This document shows, piece by piece, positions 34,392 through 47,600 of a DNA stretch of 64,000 nt. The position numbers and the translations under genes are program-made. The stretch is taken from positions 124,001-188,000 of the forward strand of contig CAJNOL010000021.1 in assembly GCA_905250125.1 (NCBI GenBank), read 5' to 3'. Every line of letters starts with the position of its first letter. The first letter of the stretch is position 1. The notes below the pieces were generated by a model. That model saw only the letters and a program-made list of their open reading frames with translations, did not search any database and had not been told where the DNA came from. This DNA comes from Rotaria sordida. Taxonomy: Eukaryota; Rotifera; Eurotatoria; Philodinida; Philodinidae.

Positions 34392-37300
34392 TTAAAAACA
34401 AATATCACATACGCTTTGATCCCATCCAGCATCTTCACCAGCCATTTGATAATGTTGTTTTCGTAATTTATATAATTGTTGTTTAGCTTGTTCTAATGCT
34501 TTTTCTAATTCAAGAACTTTAACTTGAGCATCCATTTCTTTTCGTTTTGTTTGATGAAGACTTAATGAACTAAAGTCCATTGTAGCTGAAAAGAAAAATA
34601 TGCTTTAGTTTTTTAGACATTGAATGATAGAGGTAAAGAAGGAAAACGTAACACTAATGCGTATATGAAAAAAAAAGTGTTTGTCAAAATAGAAATTAAT
34701 TAATAAATACTAGTAAAATCTTTTTCGAACTTCTAGAAAAATAACTAATCAAAGATTCTTTGTTAAAAACTTTCTATCTATAATAATGAACTAGAATAGA
34801 TTTGAAATTTGAAAGTAAGGACCTTAGAATTTGGTTTGTATTTGGAGCATGGATTTGCTTTTGGACCAAATCCATATAAACAATTTGGCGATCGCTATCA
34901 AAACGTAAACTATTTATATTAATGTCGATGTGTGGATTTGGGTATAGGTATAGGTGTGGACTGTGTTCGGTGTATGACTTTTTGGTTTTGAGCCTGAATG
35001 TGGATGAGCGCAAGATACTTATTGCATCTACACGCACACTCTCATATGATATTTGTTAATAAATTTTGTGAAATAAAAAAAATTTATTGCCACTTTTTTT
35101 TTGATACATTCTTGAATAATATTTATTAATAGGTCATTTCATACTTCATCGATCGTATTTAGTAGTTAACCATAGAATATTGAATTATGTCAATGGCCTG
35201 GTTATAGTCATTATTTTGACGCTACTGACAATGGAACCTCTCTCTAGGTGTCACACTGCATTTCGACCGAGATAGTGTTCATTTAATGAGCTTTAATGAG
35301 TAATAGAAAAGTCTAAAATGGTTTAGTTTTCTAGATCTTCGGTCTTGAAATATCGAAATTTTACTGGATTGTTCAATAAGAAGCTGTAATCTCGTGAAAT
35401 CACATGAAAAATCAACTTTCTAGTTTTGACGTCAAACTTTGCACGAACAATATTCTCAATGAGATTTATTCATTAGACGAGTTGTAACTTTTCTAGTATT
35501 TCCTATCCTGAAATATTAAATATTTGAAATTTTCTCATGTATGTAAAAGCAACTTTTGTTCATATATTTACATCTTCAGAAAGGAAATATTTAGTTGCAC
35601 AGCCAACTAATCTCATTACGAACTTTGTTCGTGTAAAGCTTGACGTTGAAATTCGAAAGTTGATTTTTCCATATATATAATATTTATTCTAATCATAAAT
35701 TGTATGTTTTATATAAAGAATAGGATTCGCATGTATTTATTGTTAGAAGTTTAATAATCATTCAATAATTGCGTTTTTTTTTAAGATAACGTAATTCGAT
35801 ATTTGTCTTTTTGATGACGATAAAATTCAATATTTATATTGATTTTATCTTTTATTGAAAATGAGATAATTCTCTTACTCTTTTCTTCAATAATCGAAGC
35901 ACAATTTTTAGCTGTAGCAACAACTTGTGCAGTTGATGCATTAACTGCTTTGGATGCATGTGTAAGTGCTTCACGATTTCTTGATTCACGATCAGCTTTA
36001 ACCTATTTATAAAAAATTTAATATATCAAATAAAATTTTTCAACAAAATTTTCTTTTCTACATTTGATGCTGCAACAAGTTGTGCTGTTGATGCAGCTAT
36101 TTCTTGTGAACAAGCAATAATTTCTTCAAATTTACCAGCACCACCCAATAAACGATCAGCTGAATCACTAAAAAAAAAGTATCAAAATAATCATTTATTA
36201 TTCTTTTTCAAAAATCAATATTTGCTTTTGTTTCTTTTTTTCTAGTGAAAAGGAAGGGTACAAACATGCTCGTGCAAATCATACTGATATTTGAAAAAAA
36301 AAAGAAAGAACCATGTGTATCTATATTCAAATATATCCTCCCCTCCCCATGGTAGAAAAAAACAAAAGATCCCGAAAATAAATATTCAAAACTCTTCATT
36401 ACATGCGACATTCTCATTTATACACGCACACACTCTAAATGGAATAATAAAACAAAAAAAAGGAAATCACAGCAATTTATTTGAACGCACAGATCAACGT
36501 TGTTATCATCAAGAAAACGATATGTTTTTTTACTATTTTAATATATAAAGAAAATCTATAATCAATTTTACTTAGAAAAAAAAAGAAAACATATTAAATT
36601 AATGACTTACATTAAAACTTTTGCATTGACACCAACATTTTTAGCTGCTGAAACAAGACCTTCTGTCCATTTATGATTTTTTGTATAAAATTCACGAGCA
36701 CTTGCAGTGCCCTATTGTTGAAAAAAAAAATAATAAAGTTTGTTTCAAATAAACAAAAAAAATCTTTACTCGTCCTTGTCCAACAATTTCTTTTTGAAGA
36801 TCTCGTGCTTTGATTATTAAAACTTTAATTGTTTGCATTAATTTACCACATGAATCAAGTATTTGTCCATTAACTTCACATTTAATACCGGTATCTTGTT
36901 CACGAGATTTCGCCATCATTGCCTAGAAATACAAAGTAATTATTAGGATATATTAATTTATATTTCGATTTCTTTATACTTCAAGTTGTCGAACAGCTTC
37001 ATCAATTGTTTCATGAGTTAATTGAAGTTCTTTTTCAACAAGATCACCTAATTCTTCTTTACTTATATCAGATACCTTTAATTAAAATAAAATGTAAATG
37101 AATATTATTGTCTTTCTTTTTAATGATTATAAATATCGAGAAGGAAACAGCAGAGACTTCAGTTTTCAAGTTTAAAAGTCCTACGAAGTCTTAAGTCTTT
37201 TGAACTATAGGTTTTAATATACAGGATGAGTCCTAAATAACACTACGACAAAAATATTGAAATATCTATTTTGATTTGCTCGAATGGGCTGATTTTTTGG

Positions 37301-40300
37301 ATAAGTTCGTAGAAGCTTATTTAAAGTTTTTTTTTTTTCATATTATTGTCAAGTTATATTTTTGACCCCAATAAAGAAATTTCACCTATTGTCAAGTAAG
37401 AAGAGTACATGTGAAGTTTTTTATAAATAATTTTTAATTGTCATCTAAGAGAATAATAATAAGAATTCAAAATGAACTTTATGAATGATACCATAGTGAT
37501 GTACATAGAGCAAATTTTCAGAACTAGTTAGTTTAAAAAATCAACAGTTATAAAACTTCAAATTTTCAAATATGAAACATCGTTTGTTTTTTGCAAGAAA
37601 GTTGGTGTTTTAATATCCAAATTTTATGAGATCTACATTATGATATAGAATTTCAAAGTTCTCTATGAAACCAGCTACAGGATTTCATAAGATTCAGCGC
37701 TATTCTACTTGACTGCGTAATCCAAGAATCTTATGGAGCAATAAAATCTGCTGTTTTTCTTGACATGTACACCCCATTTCAATTCAAAAAAAACTCATTG
37801 TCAAAGTGTTAAACTGACTAGTTTTGAAAACTTGCTCTATATATGTCAATGTGTTAATATAACTTGACAATAACATGAAAAAAAGCTTTAAATAAGTTTC
37901 TACTATTAGCCAAAAAATCAGTCTATCCAAGCGAATCAAAGCAGAAATATTTCAATTTTTTATTATAGTGCCATTTATGGCTCACTCTTTATGTTAATAT
38001 CTGTTGTTTCCCTCTCGATGAATATGTATATACATATATATAAATACTTTAGGTAAAAGTGTTGTTGTTTTATCAATAAGTGAATTTAAACGACGCATTA
38101 AATCATTAGATTGTTTATCGTAATCAATAGATGTTGATGCTAGAATATGATAGAAAAATTAAAAAATTTGAATATATTTAATTACGAACGTGTTTGATAA
38201 TTTGAATAAAGATCAATACATAGAAGAGTTACATCACGACAATTATCAGCTAAAATAACACCTTGATCAATATCTTGTACAAGATTAGATGTTGCTTTGC
38301 CATGTACAACAATATCAACCATACAATTAGCTAATGCAATACATTCGTTTAAGAATGGGAAGGTTGTAGCTAGAAAATAAAAAAAAAATTCTTTTTTTTA
38401 TCAATTAATGAAAGTCTAGTGAAAAATGATATAAAATAATTCTGATATAAATTTTTTTTAGTTGATCTAATTATTTTAACTTCGGAATTACACAGTATTT
38501 CTTTTTTGAATATTTTTTTAACCAAAAAGTGAATGAAGATGAAACTTAATGAATTGATTTGCTTTTATTTACGAATAAAATTTGTTTTTCTAGAATTATG
38601 ACTTATGCTTATTCTATTTCTAAAAGGATATATGTCACAGGCAAAATTGAATTTTTTATACAAATAAATTTAGACAGATTTGATTTTTAATTAAGTGTAA
38701 AACTACAAAATAACTTTTTTGTTTTATTTAAAAATAAATTCTATTTTTTATTTTCATTAAGATAACATATCACATCTTGTTATTTTTAAATAGACATATT
38801 ATTTCATTTTCACATATTCATATCCTCTTGTATGTACGAATGACTTCTTCTGTGTTGACATTAGAAAATGATGTTCGAAAGTATTCTTATCAACCTATTC
38901 ATTTTATTGAGCATCAAACTTCGAGAGAAGACATTTATTATTTTCGCACAGAGTTTACACAAACATCTTTCATTGCTTATTAGTTGCAACATAACTTGAT
39001 AAAAACTTAACAAAATAATATATTTATACTTTAAATATCATCTATGAGTCAAGTTAAATTCCAAGATAAATAAACATGAATAGAAAATACTAGTCAAATA
39101 AGCATAAGCTTAAAAATCCTTTCTATTTTCTTTTTATCAGAGCTTATTAACACAAACAAGATTTCAATTGAATACGTTTGCGAACTCTCTATATGAGCAC
39201 CTCCTTATACTGCGTAGTCTACAGTCCGTCCAAGCGAATTTTGTTAGGAATGAGTACTTCCTTATTATCAGCAGTGGGCACTTATTCCTGATTCTTACAA
39301 GCAATAAAAACTTCTACAATGTGAGCAACATACATTCTACTACTCACGTGTAGAGCGGGGGAAAAATGATGTTATATATATATATTACATTATGATAAAT
39401 AACCATGGGACATAGGCAAAATGGATGAACTGGTCGTAGATATTTAAAAGAAGAAAATCAATATTATAGAACAGTAATACTGCTTAGTGTAATGTCCTGT
39501 AATTTTTTGTGTTAACAGCTGGTGATATCAAATCGTGTTGACACGATTTGATTTGCTTCTGATTAAAAAAATTGAATTAATTAATTGTTGAAAAGAAGAA
39601 AAAGATCCTCTTGTCCAACCAACAAACGATTGCAGTTGAATACTTAAAAGTTGCAAAAGAAAAAAGAAACTGAAAACTTCCCAATAATGAGTACCTTCGT
39701 AAAGTGAACACTTTTAATTAGTCCCGATGGTACCCATATTAGAGAAGATATAGTCATTTTATGAGATTCACGATAAACTTAATTATAATAATTAGATTTG
39801 CAAAATTCAGTCGATAGACGTTTTCTTTTTTTATGTTATAAGTATATTAAAAATTAAGTAAATCAAATAAGAATAATAATAATACTAACATTCATCTCCC
39901 GAGGCTTGTTTGTTCCATAAATCTTGTGTTGTTTTTGTACTTGTAACAGCCATTCGAAGTTTTGATAAGAGATATTCAGCACCACTCTTACAATTTAATA
40001 AATCGATATCTTTTGTACGTTCAATACCATCATGCATTTGATTAATACAAAATGTTAAAATTGAATCTTTATAAAAAGAAAAAAAATTTTTTTTTTTGTT
40101 TGAAAATTATTTTGTTTTAACTGAATTTTACATTTATATTGTTGTTTTAAATTATTTATCAGATTTGCATGATTTGATTGCATTAATTTTTGATTATCAG
40201 TTGTATTGACAAATTTTTGTGCCCATTCACGTGCTGTTGCTTCTAAATCAAGTACTTTATGTTCGAGTTCTTCTTTTTCATGAATTAAATCCATTAAACT

Positions 40301-43300
40301 TTCTTCATGTTCCTTGAAAAATAAATAATTAATTTAACTTGATAAAAAACAAAAAAAAAAATTTGTTTTTTCTCGTTTACTCGATTTTTATCTAATAAAT
40401 CGAAACGTTCAGTTTCAGCTTCATTTAATCGTTTTTCAAATTCAGATTTTTCACTTTGTAATTGATTATTAATCGATGATTTTTCATTTTCTAATGCTTT
40501 ATATCGATCTTCTGCGCTCTATAGAAAAAAAACAAAAGAACAAAACTTAAATATTTGTTTTTGTTGATATAAATATTTACTTGTTTAGCATGTTCGATTT
40601 GTTTAATACGTTCTGTTGTTGTTACTGTAGCTATTTGAAAATCATTACGTTCATTTGTTAATGCTGATAGTCTTTCTTGTAATTCCTATCCAAATACAAA
40701 AAAAAAACACAATTAATACAAGATTAGAAAAACAATAATTTTCTTATTCTCTTACACTCTCGCGCATTTCCATTAATTTTTTAAACTCGATCATTTCTTT
40801 TTGAAACTCTTCTTTTTCTCGATTTGATTGTTCTAATTGTTTTTCAAGTTGCTAACAATTAATATATATTAGCAATGAAAAAAAAAAAAAACCAGGAATT
40901 ATCATTAGTAGAAACGAATACCTTATTTGTATGTTGTAATTCTGTTATGATGCCATTCGATTCAATTAATTTAGCATCATTAGTAGAATTTATAATTTTT
41001 AACTGATCAGTTGTAGTTAGTAAATTCTTTAGAGAAAATGAACATAAAATTATTTAACTTAAAACATGCGTGAAGTTTTGTTTTTTTACGTTATTTTTCT
41101 GTTCAACATCATTAAGTTTTTGTTGAACATTGTTAATTATATTATTAAACTCATTTGTTTTGTTTTGTAAAGTAGTTTCCAATGTTTTATTTGTTAATTG
41201 TAATTCTTCTAATTTTTTCTCATTTATCTATAAATAATGAATTTAATTCATCTTATTTATATATATGTATATTGATGAATTTATTTCTATCATACTGTTG
41301 CTGTATTTTCATGTTCATTTATAAGTCTAGACATTTGAGTTAATGTAGTTTCTAATTCATGTTGTTTTGTTTCGCGATCGGCGAGTATCTCAATAGATAG
41401 ACAAAATACAATAATGTACTTTGTTTTATAATTATAATTATTATTTATACTTTGCTTTGATTTTCAAAACTGGTCATTTCATGTTGTAGAACTTGTTTTT
41501 TTTCATTAATCTCTCGTGTAAGTGTTTCGATGGTATGGCTTAGAGTTGCCGTACGTTCTGTCTGTTCACGCAAAGCTTTTTCGAGATTCTAAGATATTCA
41601 AAAAACAAAAAAAAAATTTTATCTCAAATATTTTTTCAATAGGACAATATAGAATTTACTTGACGTTGATTATTACTATCATTCAATCTAATTCTATTAT
41701 CTTCAATTTCTTTTTCGAATCGATCTCGTTCAGATTTTATATTATTCATATTCATAAAAACTTCCTAATCGCATGCGGAGAGAAAAACATATATATATAT
41801 ATATATAAACAAAACTTTGTTTATTTATATTCTTAAACTTACATCATTTGTTTGACGTAATTGAATTATTTCTTGATTAAATTCTTCATTTTTTTTCGTT
41901 TTTAATTGTTCATAATCGATTTTTAATTGATTAAATTCATCACCAATGTTCTAAAATTAAATTAAAAATATATTTCAAATTCTAAATATTAAATATTTAT
42001 ACTTTATAAGTTGCTTTTAATTGTGTATATTCTTGATTTAAATTTGCTAATTGTTTTTTAATTTCACCTTCCTAAATAAACAAAAAAAAAAAAAGAAGAG
42101 CAAATTTTGAATTTCAAAATTAAATATAAAATCAATCATACACGACGTAAAACAACAATATGTTCTTCACGTAATTTATTATAAGCTTCAAGTAATTTAT
42201 TAAATTTTTCTTCGGAATTTGCTTTTTCTAAATTTATAATCATAATTTTAAGTTTTATTGTAAAAAATTCATATATATATATACTTTCAAGTGCATGCAT
42301 TTCTTCCATACGTCGTTGATTATCTAATTGTTGACGAAGTTGTTCTTCAAGTTGTAAACGATGCTAAAGAGAAAAATATTTTTGTCATGACAAGAAAAAA
42401 TTTTATGAAATTATTATAATACATTTCTTTCAGTAATTAATTCTGTATCTTTAGTAGCAATAAGTCGATGTAATTCATCTGTTTGCGTACGATTTTCTCG
42501 CAACATAGCATCACACTATATTAACATAATATTAAAAAAAAAACTATAATTTATAGTAAATTTTTGTTTTACATTTAATAATCGTTGTTCCAGATCAGCT
42601 ATTTCTTTTGATCTATTATTTAGAATAAATTTTTTGAAGAAAAAAAAAAAGATAATTATTTTGTCATATACAAACCGATCAACGACATGTCCATTTGGTG
42701 GCCAATCGTCATTCATTGGAAAACTTAATGTTGATATTGTCTAAATAATAAAAACGAAATAAAGCAATAAACCTTATTTACAAACAAAGTTAATTCATTC
42801 ACAAGAAATCTATAAACAATATAAACTGAGAAAATTTTTTTTTATATTTGTAATTTAAAACTGAACATTTTTTGATTTTTGTTTATAGATCTGATCGTTA
42901 AATAAAATTTGACTATTATTTGAGTTTGTTTTTATGCTTTACTATGACAAGAAAATTTTTCTATTACATTAATTTTTATATCTTGTCGCCTGCACAAGAT
43001 AAACTTGAAGTCATTTATGATACTTTGTAAATTAGTGGAAAAAAGTTTAACAATAACATATTGTTCTATAATGTTAAGCAATTAACTCGAATTGACATAA
43101 TGATTTTAATAGCCAATGCAGTTTTCTTTTACCAAGATTTCTAAAAATCTGGACACGGAAGTGTTGTACAGCCCTTGAGGATTTTGTCGAAGCTATGCTA
43201 TTTTAAAGAGAACAAAATGAGGGGTCACTACATTTGCTACAACCTTCCCATAGAAATCAAAAGTATGACAAAAATTTAAAAAAAACGCATTTTTTAGTCG

Positions 43301-45883
43301 ATTTTTTGATAAATTTCGTTTTTTTTTCTGTGGTACTTGTAACTTTTTAACGAAGGCTGTAGGAAATGCGGTGATTCCTCATTTTTTCTTCTCTTTAAAA
43401 TAGCGTAGCTCCGATAAAATCCTCGAGGAATTGTACACTCCCGTGTTCAGATTTTTCTAGAAATCATGGTAAAAGAAAACTTCATTGACTATTAAAATTA
43501 TTATCTGAATTTGAGCTAATTGCTTAACATTATAGTAAAATACGGTATTATTGTTAAAAATTTTTCTACTATCTTACATAACCATTGATTTTAAAAAGAT
43601 TCTCGATTTTGTTGATTATTAGAATTTTCGAAAAGAAAAAAAGGAAACATATTTTAGATAAAATTCGATTTGATCTTTGAATTGTTTAAGACAAATTTTC
43701 AATCTCTCCTATTTTCTCTTACATCATCAGATGTATCAATAAGAATTCCATCATTAGCTGGTGCTGGTTCAGGTGGTGGTGTGTGTACAATAGCAACCGG
43801 TGGTTGATAATTTTTAATATCATCCTTTAATTTAAAATTTGGTGGACTCTAAAAACAAAATAAAATAGAAAATCAATGTTTATAGACAAAGTTAAGAAGA
43901 AAAAAAAAACAGATTCATACATCAGGTAATATAGGAACTTTGATTAAATCTTTAAAATATTGTAATGTTGATGATTGTTCATAAAAACGTTTTAATCTTC
44001 GAAATTGATCATTTAATCTTTGTCGATGTCCTTGAAGTGTATCGCCAGGCAAACCTAAATTTTTCAATTGGAAAAAAAAATTTAAAATGGTTGTCTTTGT
44101 TTCTTTTACTATCATGAAGTTTAAAAAGAACTTTAACAATATAATCATAAAGTAAACTTGAATCTTGTATACAAATAATAAGTGGATGAAGACGACATTG
44201 ACCAGCTGTTGTCATTGAATTAGCACGTGATTGATCAAGTGAAGTAAAAACTGATTCAGCAAGACCTAATAATTCTTCCATATAATCAAGTAATTCAATA
44301 CATAATTGAAAATATGCATCTAAATTATCAGTAAATATACGTCGAATATCATTATGTTCACCAATTGATAAATTTCCCAAAAATACTGGATTTCTTTCAT
44401 GAAATGTTAATTTTGATATCATTAAACGACAATAACGATATGTCATTATACCATAACTTTGTCGAAGTGCACTCTAGATTGATAAAAAAAAAAATCAATA
44501 TGTACAACTGAATAAAAAAAACATAAAAACTATTGACAAATGTGCAAATGAGCGAGCATTGAAATCATTTTGTTTTCTTTACAAACCATTTGACTTCCTC
44601 CTGATGATTCCAAATTCGATAAAGGTGACTTAATGTATATATTAGTTTATCCTTAGTTTTTTTTTTGTTTATCATAGTTAGATGATATACTTACCCAAAA
44701 CTTGCCTAATTGTTCGAAATAAGGTGCCAATGGAACAGAATCATTAACAACCTATAATAGAAAATTTTAGAAATTTATTCAAAAATGAAAATAAATAATC
44801 ATAAATTTTAATTATTTATTCTTAGGATATGCTTTTCTTCATAAGAATGAAATCCTATATATGGCGAACTTAATTTTTTATGAATTATTATAATAAATCT
44901 TACGAAGGAATGTTTTCAACTAATCAATTACTTTTGAATTCGAACTCAATGCATAGAGTCCCATGAGATATGGAAAATATCAAAAGAATAAGTTTCCTCG
45001 GATCTTCTGTCCAGAGTTATCAGGCATTTTAATTAGAATTTCAGCCTATGGTTTGATATATATCAACAAATCAAATACCGGTATTTCGGTCTGTGGGCAA
45101 AATTTCAAGTCAAAATACCATTATTCGATTTATTGACATATACCAAGCTATAGGCTGAAATTTCGATTAAAATGCCCAATAACTCTAAATGGAAGGTCTA
45201 ATCAGGGTTTATGCTTTTGAGGTTTTTTTATATCTCATTGAATTCTATGCACTGAGTTCGAATTCAAAAGCATTTGATCAATTGAAAATCTTTCCTCATC
45301 AATCTTTCATATAATGATATAGGAAATTCTACATAAATTGAATCTTTTGGAATCGAAAATTTTCAAAGAAAGTATGTTTTATATACTAATTGATTAATAT
45401 TACCATAAATGACTTACATTTTTATGCCCATCTCTTAAAAGTCGATGTATAACATAGCAAAATTTCCAACAAACAATTGGATGTGATTCAAGTTGAAGTC
45501 TTATCATCATCGACCAAAAAAGACGAGCACCTTCAAGTCGAAATGTACCGAGAATAAGATCTATATAAAATAAAAAGAAAAACAAAACAATAGAATGAAA
45601 AATGAACATATTGAGTTTTCTTACTTCGAACATGTTTTTCTTTAGCTGGTGATTCAATATTATTGATAGCTTTTGTAGCACTTTGCCACTGAAAGAAATA
45701 AAAAATAATTGTACTTAGTTTTTTTAGCATTAGAAAGAAAAAACAAGAGCGTAAATATTAATATACCTGACTCCATTCAAATTTATCTCGTTCGACTTGA
45801 TCGGCTGCTTTTCGCCGTACTGGAATATTTGTTACCAATTGATTTAAATTAACTACACTTGAACGACGATTATAAACGCTCAT
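34392..45883 (-). CDS. HIP1/HIP1R/Sla2-type endocytic adaptor, complete (about 1288 aa)
   Basis: About 32 coding exons, all GT-AG with frames that join from ATG 45883 to stop 34392. Exons in order: 45883-45767, 45688-45625, 45560-45418, 44751-44695, 44473-44110, 44054-43921, 43848-43723, 42740-42676, 42612-42573, 42515-42423, 42363-42285, 42227-42142, 42071-42003, 41950-41843, 41764-41660, 41588-41451, 41388-41296, 41227-41090, 41026-40922, 40851-40756, 40685-40581, 40518-40381, 40312-40132, 40066-39890, 38369-38190, 38139-38048, 37075-36980, 36922-36770, 36711-36611, 36167-36062, 36002-35879, 34585-34392. Residues about 40-290 are an ANTH domain (LPGDTLQGHRQRL, STLQYFKDLI). About 350-880 is coiled coil. 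About 881-1288 is the talin-like I/LWEQ actin-binding domain ending in MDFSSLSL and LRKQHYQMAG. The family links PIP2-rich membrane and clathrin coats to actin. It is about 220 residues longer than human HIP1 or HIP1R, mainly in the coiled coil. Four introns contain foldback elements. Confidence 0.93.
35404..35675. mobile_element. Foldback element in the last intron of the HIP1-like gene
   Basis: Arms 35404-35475 and 35608-35675 are inverted copies (ATGAAAAATCAACTTTC with GAAAGTTGATTTTTCCAT, and CGTCAAACTTTGCACGAACA with its complement). The outer limits are uncertain. There is no coding content. Confidence 0.7.
37222..37989. mobile_element. Foldback/MITE family A, copy 2 (768 bp), intronic
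   Basis: The left end CAGGATGAGTCCTAAATAAC matches family A copy 1 at 6705. The right end, reverse-complemented, reads AAGAGTGAGCCATAAATGGC. TA flanks both sides (37220-37221 and 37990-37991). Arms include GAAATATCTATTTTGATTTG and AAATCAGCCCATTCGAGC-type sequence that pairs across the element. It sits in the intron 38047-37076 of the HIP1-like gene. Confidence 0.85.
43066..43535. mobile_element. Foldback/MITE family C, copy 2 (about 470 bp), intronic
   Basis: The left end CTATAATGTTAAGCAATTAA pairs with the right end (complement of CTATAATGTTAAGCAATTAG). Arms run through TTTTAATAGCCAATG and CTATTTTAAAGAGAACAAAATGA to a centre near 43310. The same core and right terminus occur at 8374-8864. 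It lies in the intron 43722-42741 of the HIP1-like gene. Confidence 0.82.
44900..45300. mobile_element. Foldback element in the third intron of the HIP1-like gene (about 400 bp)
   Basis: CTTTTGAATTCGAACTCAATG near 44932 pairs with its complement near 45250, and ATTTCAGCCTATGG near 45040 pairs with GCTATAGGCTGAAAT near 45150, around a centre near 45100. The whole segment is one imperfect palindrome. It has no coding content, and its exact ends were not placed. Confidence 0.75.
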
Positions 45884-46629
45884 CTTTTAATAAAAAAGAA
45901 AACAAAACAAAAAAATAAATGAATACTTCCTTGAGTCATGAATATTAAATGTCAACAGTAAGCAGCAGCTTTATTATTTTTTTGTTTATGAGTGCTTTTT
46001 TTTCCATCTATCGAAGCAGAAGGAGGAAAAAAAGAAAAGAGTACAACAGAATGACTCAGTCAACAATAATAATAGACAACACTTTTCTTTCTTTTTTTTT
46101 CTTTTTTATAACAGTGCTTACTACCCCCGCTTATCGCACATCTAAACTTTCTATTATTGATGAATAGTGCATCTATTAACATTGTAAAAAAAAATAGCAT
46201 ACGCACACACAAGTAAAAGAACAGGCATCCTTCATATATATATATATATATATATATGGATAAACATTACAGCAATACGTCAATCAGAATATAATCAATT
46301 CAAATCATGTCCAAGGATAGATAATAGACAACAACAAGAATCAATAACGAAAAATCTTCTTAGTTTTACATTTGTAAATAAAGACATCGATCGATCAAAA
46401 TGAATTAAAAGATAGAGAAGATGACGCCCAAAAAATAGGCCAACAATTGACTAGGCTAGGTGGTATTTTGGCCATTGATTCAATTTTGTCCTTTGCAATC
46501 TATTGTATTCTGTAGAGGTCGTAGTCTGTCGATGGGAATAATACTATTAATTTTGCTAATAATTAGCTTTATAAGCCAATTTTATTAGAAGATTATTCGA
46601 AAGTAACTTTTTTTCCGTTCGTTGAGTTC
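45884..46629. promoter_or_regulatory. Upstream region of the HIP1-like gene
   Basis: AT-rich DNA with an (AT)n microsatellite at about 46233-46258. Immediately before the ATG, on the minus strand, a T-rich tract ends in AAAAG directly adjoining the start codon, which could be a splice acceptor. No other element is supported. Confidence 0.4.
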
Positions 46630-47520
46630 TTATGTATATATTGTGGTATATATAAACCATTGTACGTAAGTCACGACTCACATCTGAGTAAATCTATTCA
46701 ATCGAAATCATCAGATTTTACTCCAGTTAAGATACTTTGTAGAAATAAGAATTCTTGTGGAAAGCTTCCAAAATTGCAACTTGCAGAAAGCTATTTTTCT
46801 AGACTCTGTATTTCAAGAACAACTCATTAGGAAGGACTGGAATTTTTTTATACATATATATATATATACTAATGAGTTCTAGTCGAAAAAAAAAGAAAAA
46901 TCAATATTTTAGGACTATTTCGACGGTTCATATCTCATGATTGGAAAGTAACAGTATGAAGCTGAGATTTTAACTGGAGTTGGAACTAGTAGAAATGTAT
47001 CTTCGGTGGAAACTCGAAATTTGTATCATGTTATGTTCATTCAGAAGATCGTTCTCAAAATCGAGTTTTTGATGAAAAACACGATTTTCATATGGGTTTT
47101 TCTTTCAAGAAAGGGTATGGGTGTGTGGAAGTGTATCCCTTCTCCCATACACCCACACCCACCCCATCTCAAAGTAATGATTGTTACTCAGTTGAACCTT
47201 TCGTTTTGCTTTTATGAAGGCGACCCTTGTTCTCGGCAGTTTCCAGATGACGTAGACTGAGAGTGTTTTTTTTTGCAGAGATCCATAAAATACGAGATCT
47301 ATAAAAAATTTCTATTCCATCCTATGATCTGTTTTTGAAATACAGAATCTGGAAAAAGAACTTTTTGAAAGTAGCGATCTTGGAACGCTTTTCATAAAAC
47401 TCTTACTTCTACAACATATCTTAAATTGAACACGATCATCTGAAGATCTTGATGCAGCTACAGGTTTATTATAATATCGGTCATGACTTACGTGCAATGG
47501 CTTATATCATACAGATATTC
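46630..47520. mobile_element. Foldback element (about 890 bp) with a TGTGGG-rich hairpin at its centre
   Basis: Outer arms: TAAACCATTGTACGTAAGTCA (about 46656) pairs with TGACTTACGTGCAATGG (about 47487). Inner arms: GATACTTTGTAGAAATAAGA (46730) and CTCTGTATTTCAAGAACA (46805) pair with 47400-47425 and 47328-47352. The centre at 47110-47170 is a GGGTATGGGTGTGTGG/CCCATACACCCACACCC hairpin. No coding content survives. Confidence 0.72.
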
Positions 47521-47600
47521 GCCGTGTGATATGTATGATTAGTGGACGGTACTAAAATCATGAAGAGAACACTAAAGAGTAGTGGCTAAATATGAAATGA

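Noticed and set aside
47006..47260. Plus-strand ORF in the centre of the foldback at 46630-47520
   Set aside because: It spans the hairpin and repeat arms and has no domain; chance ORF.
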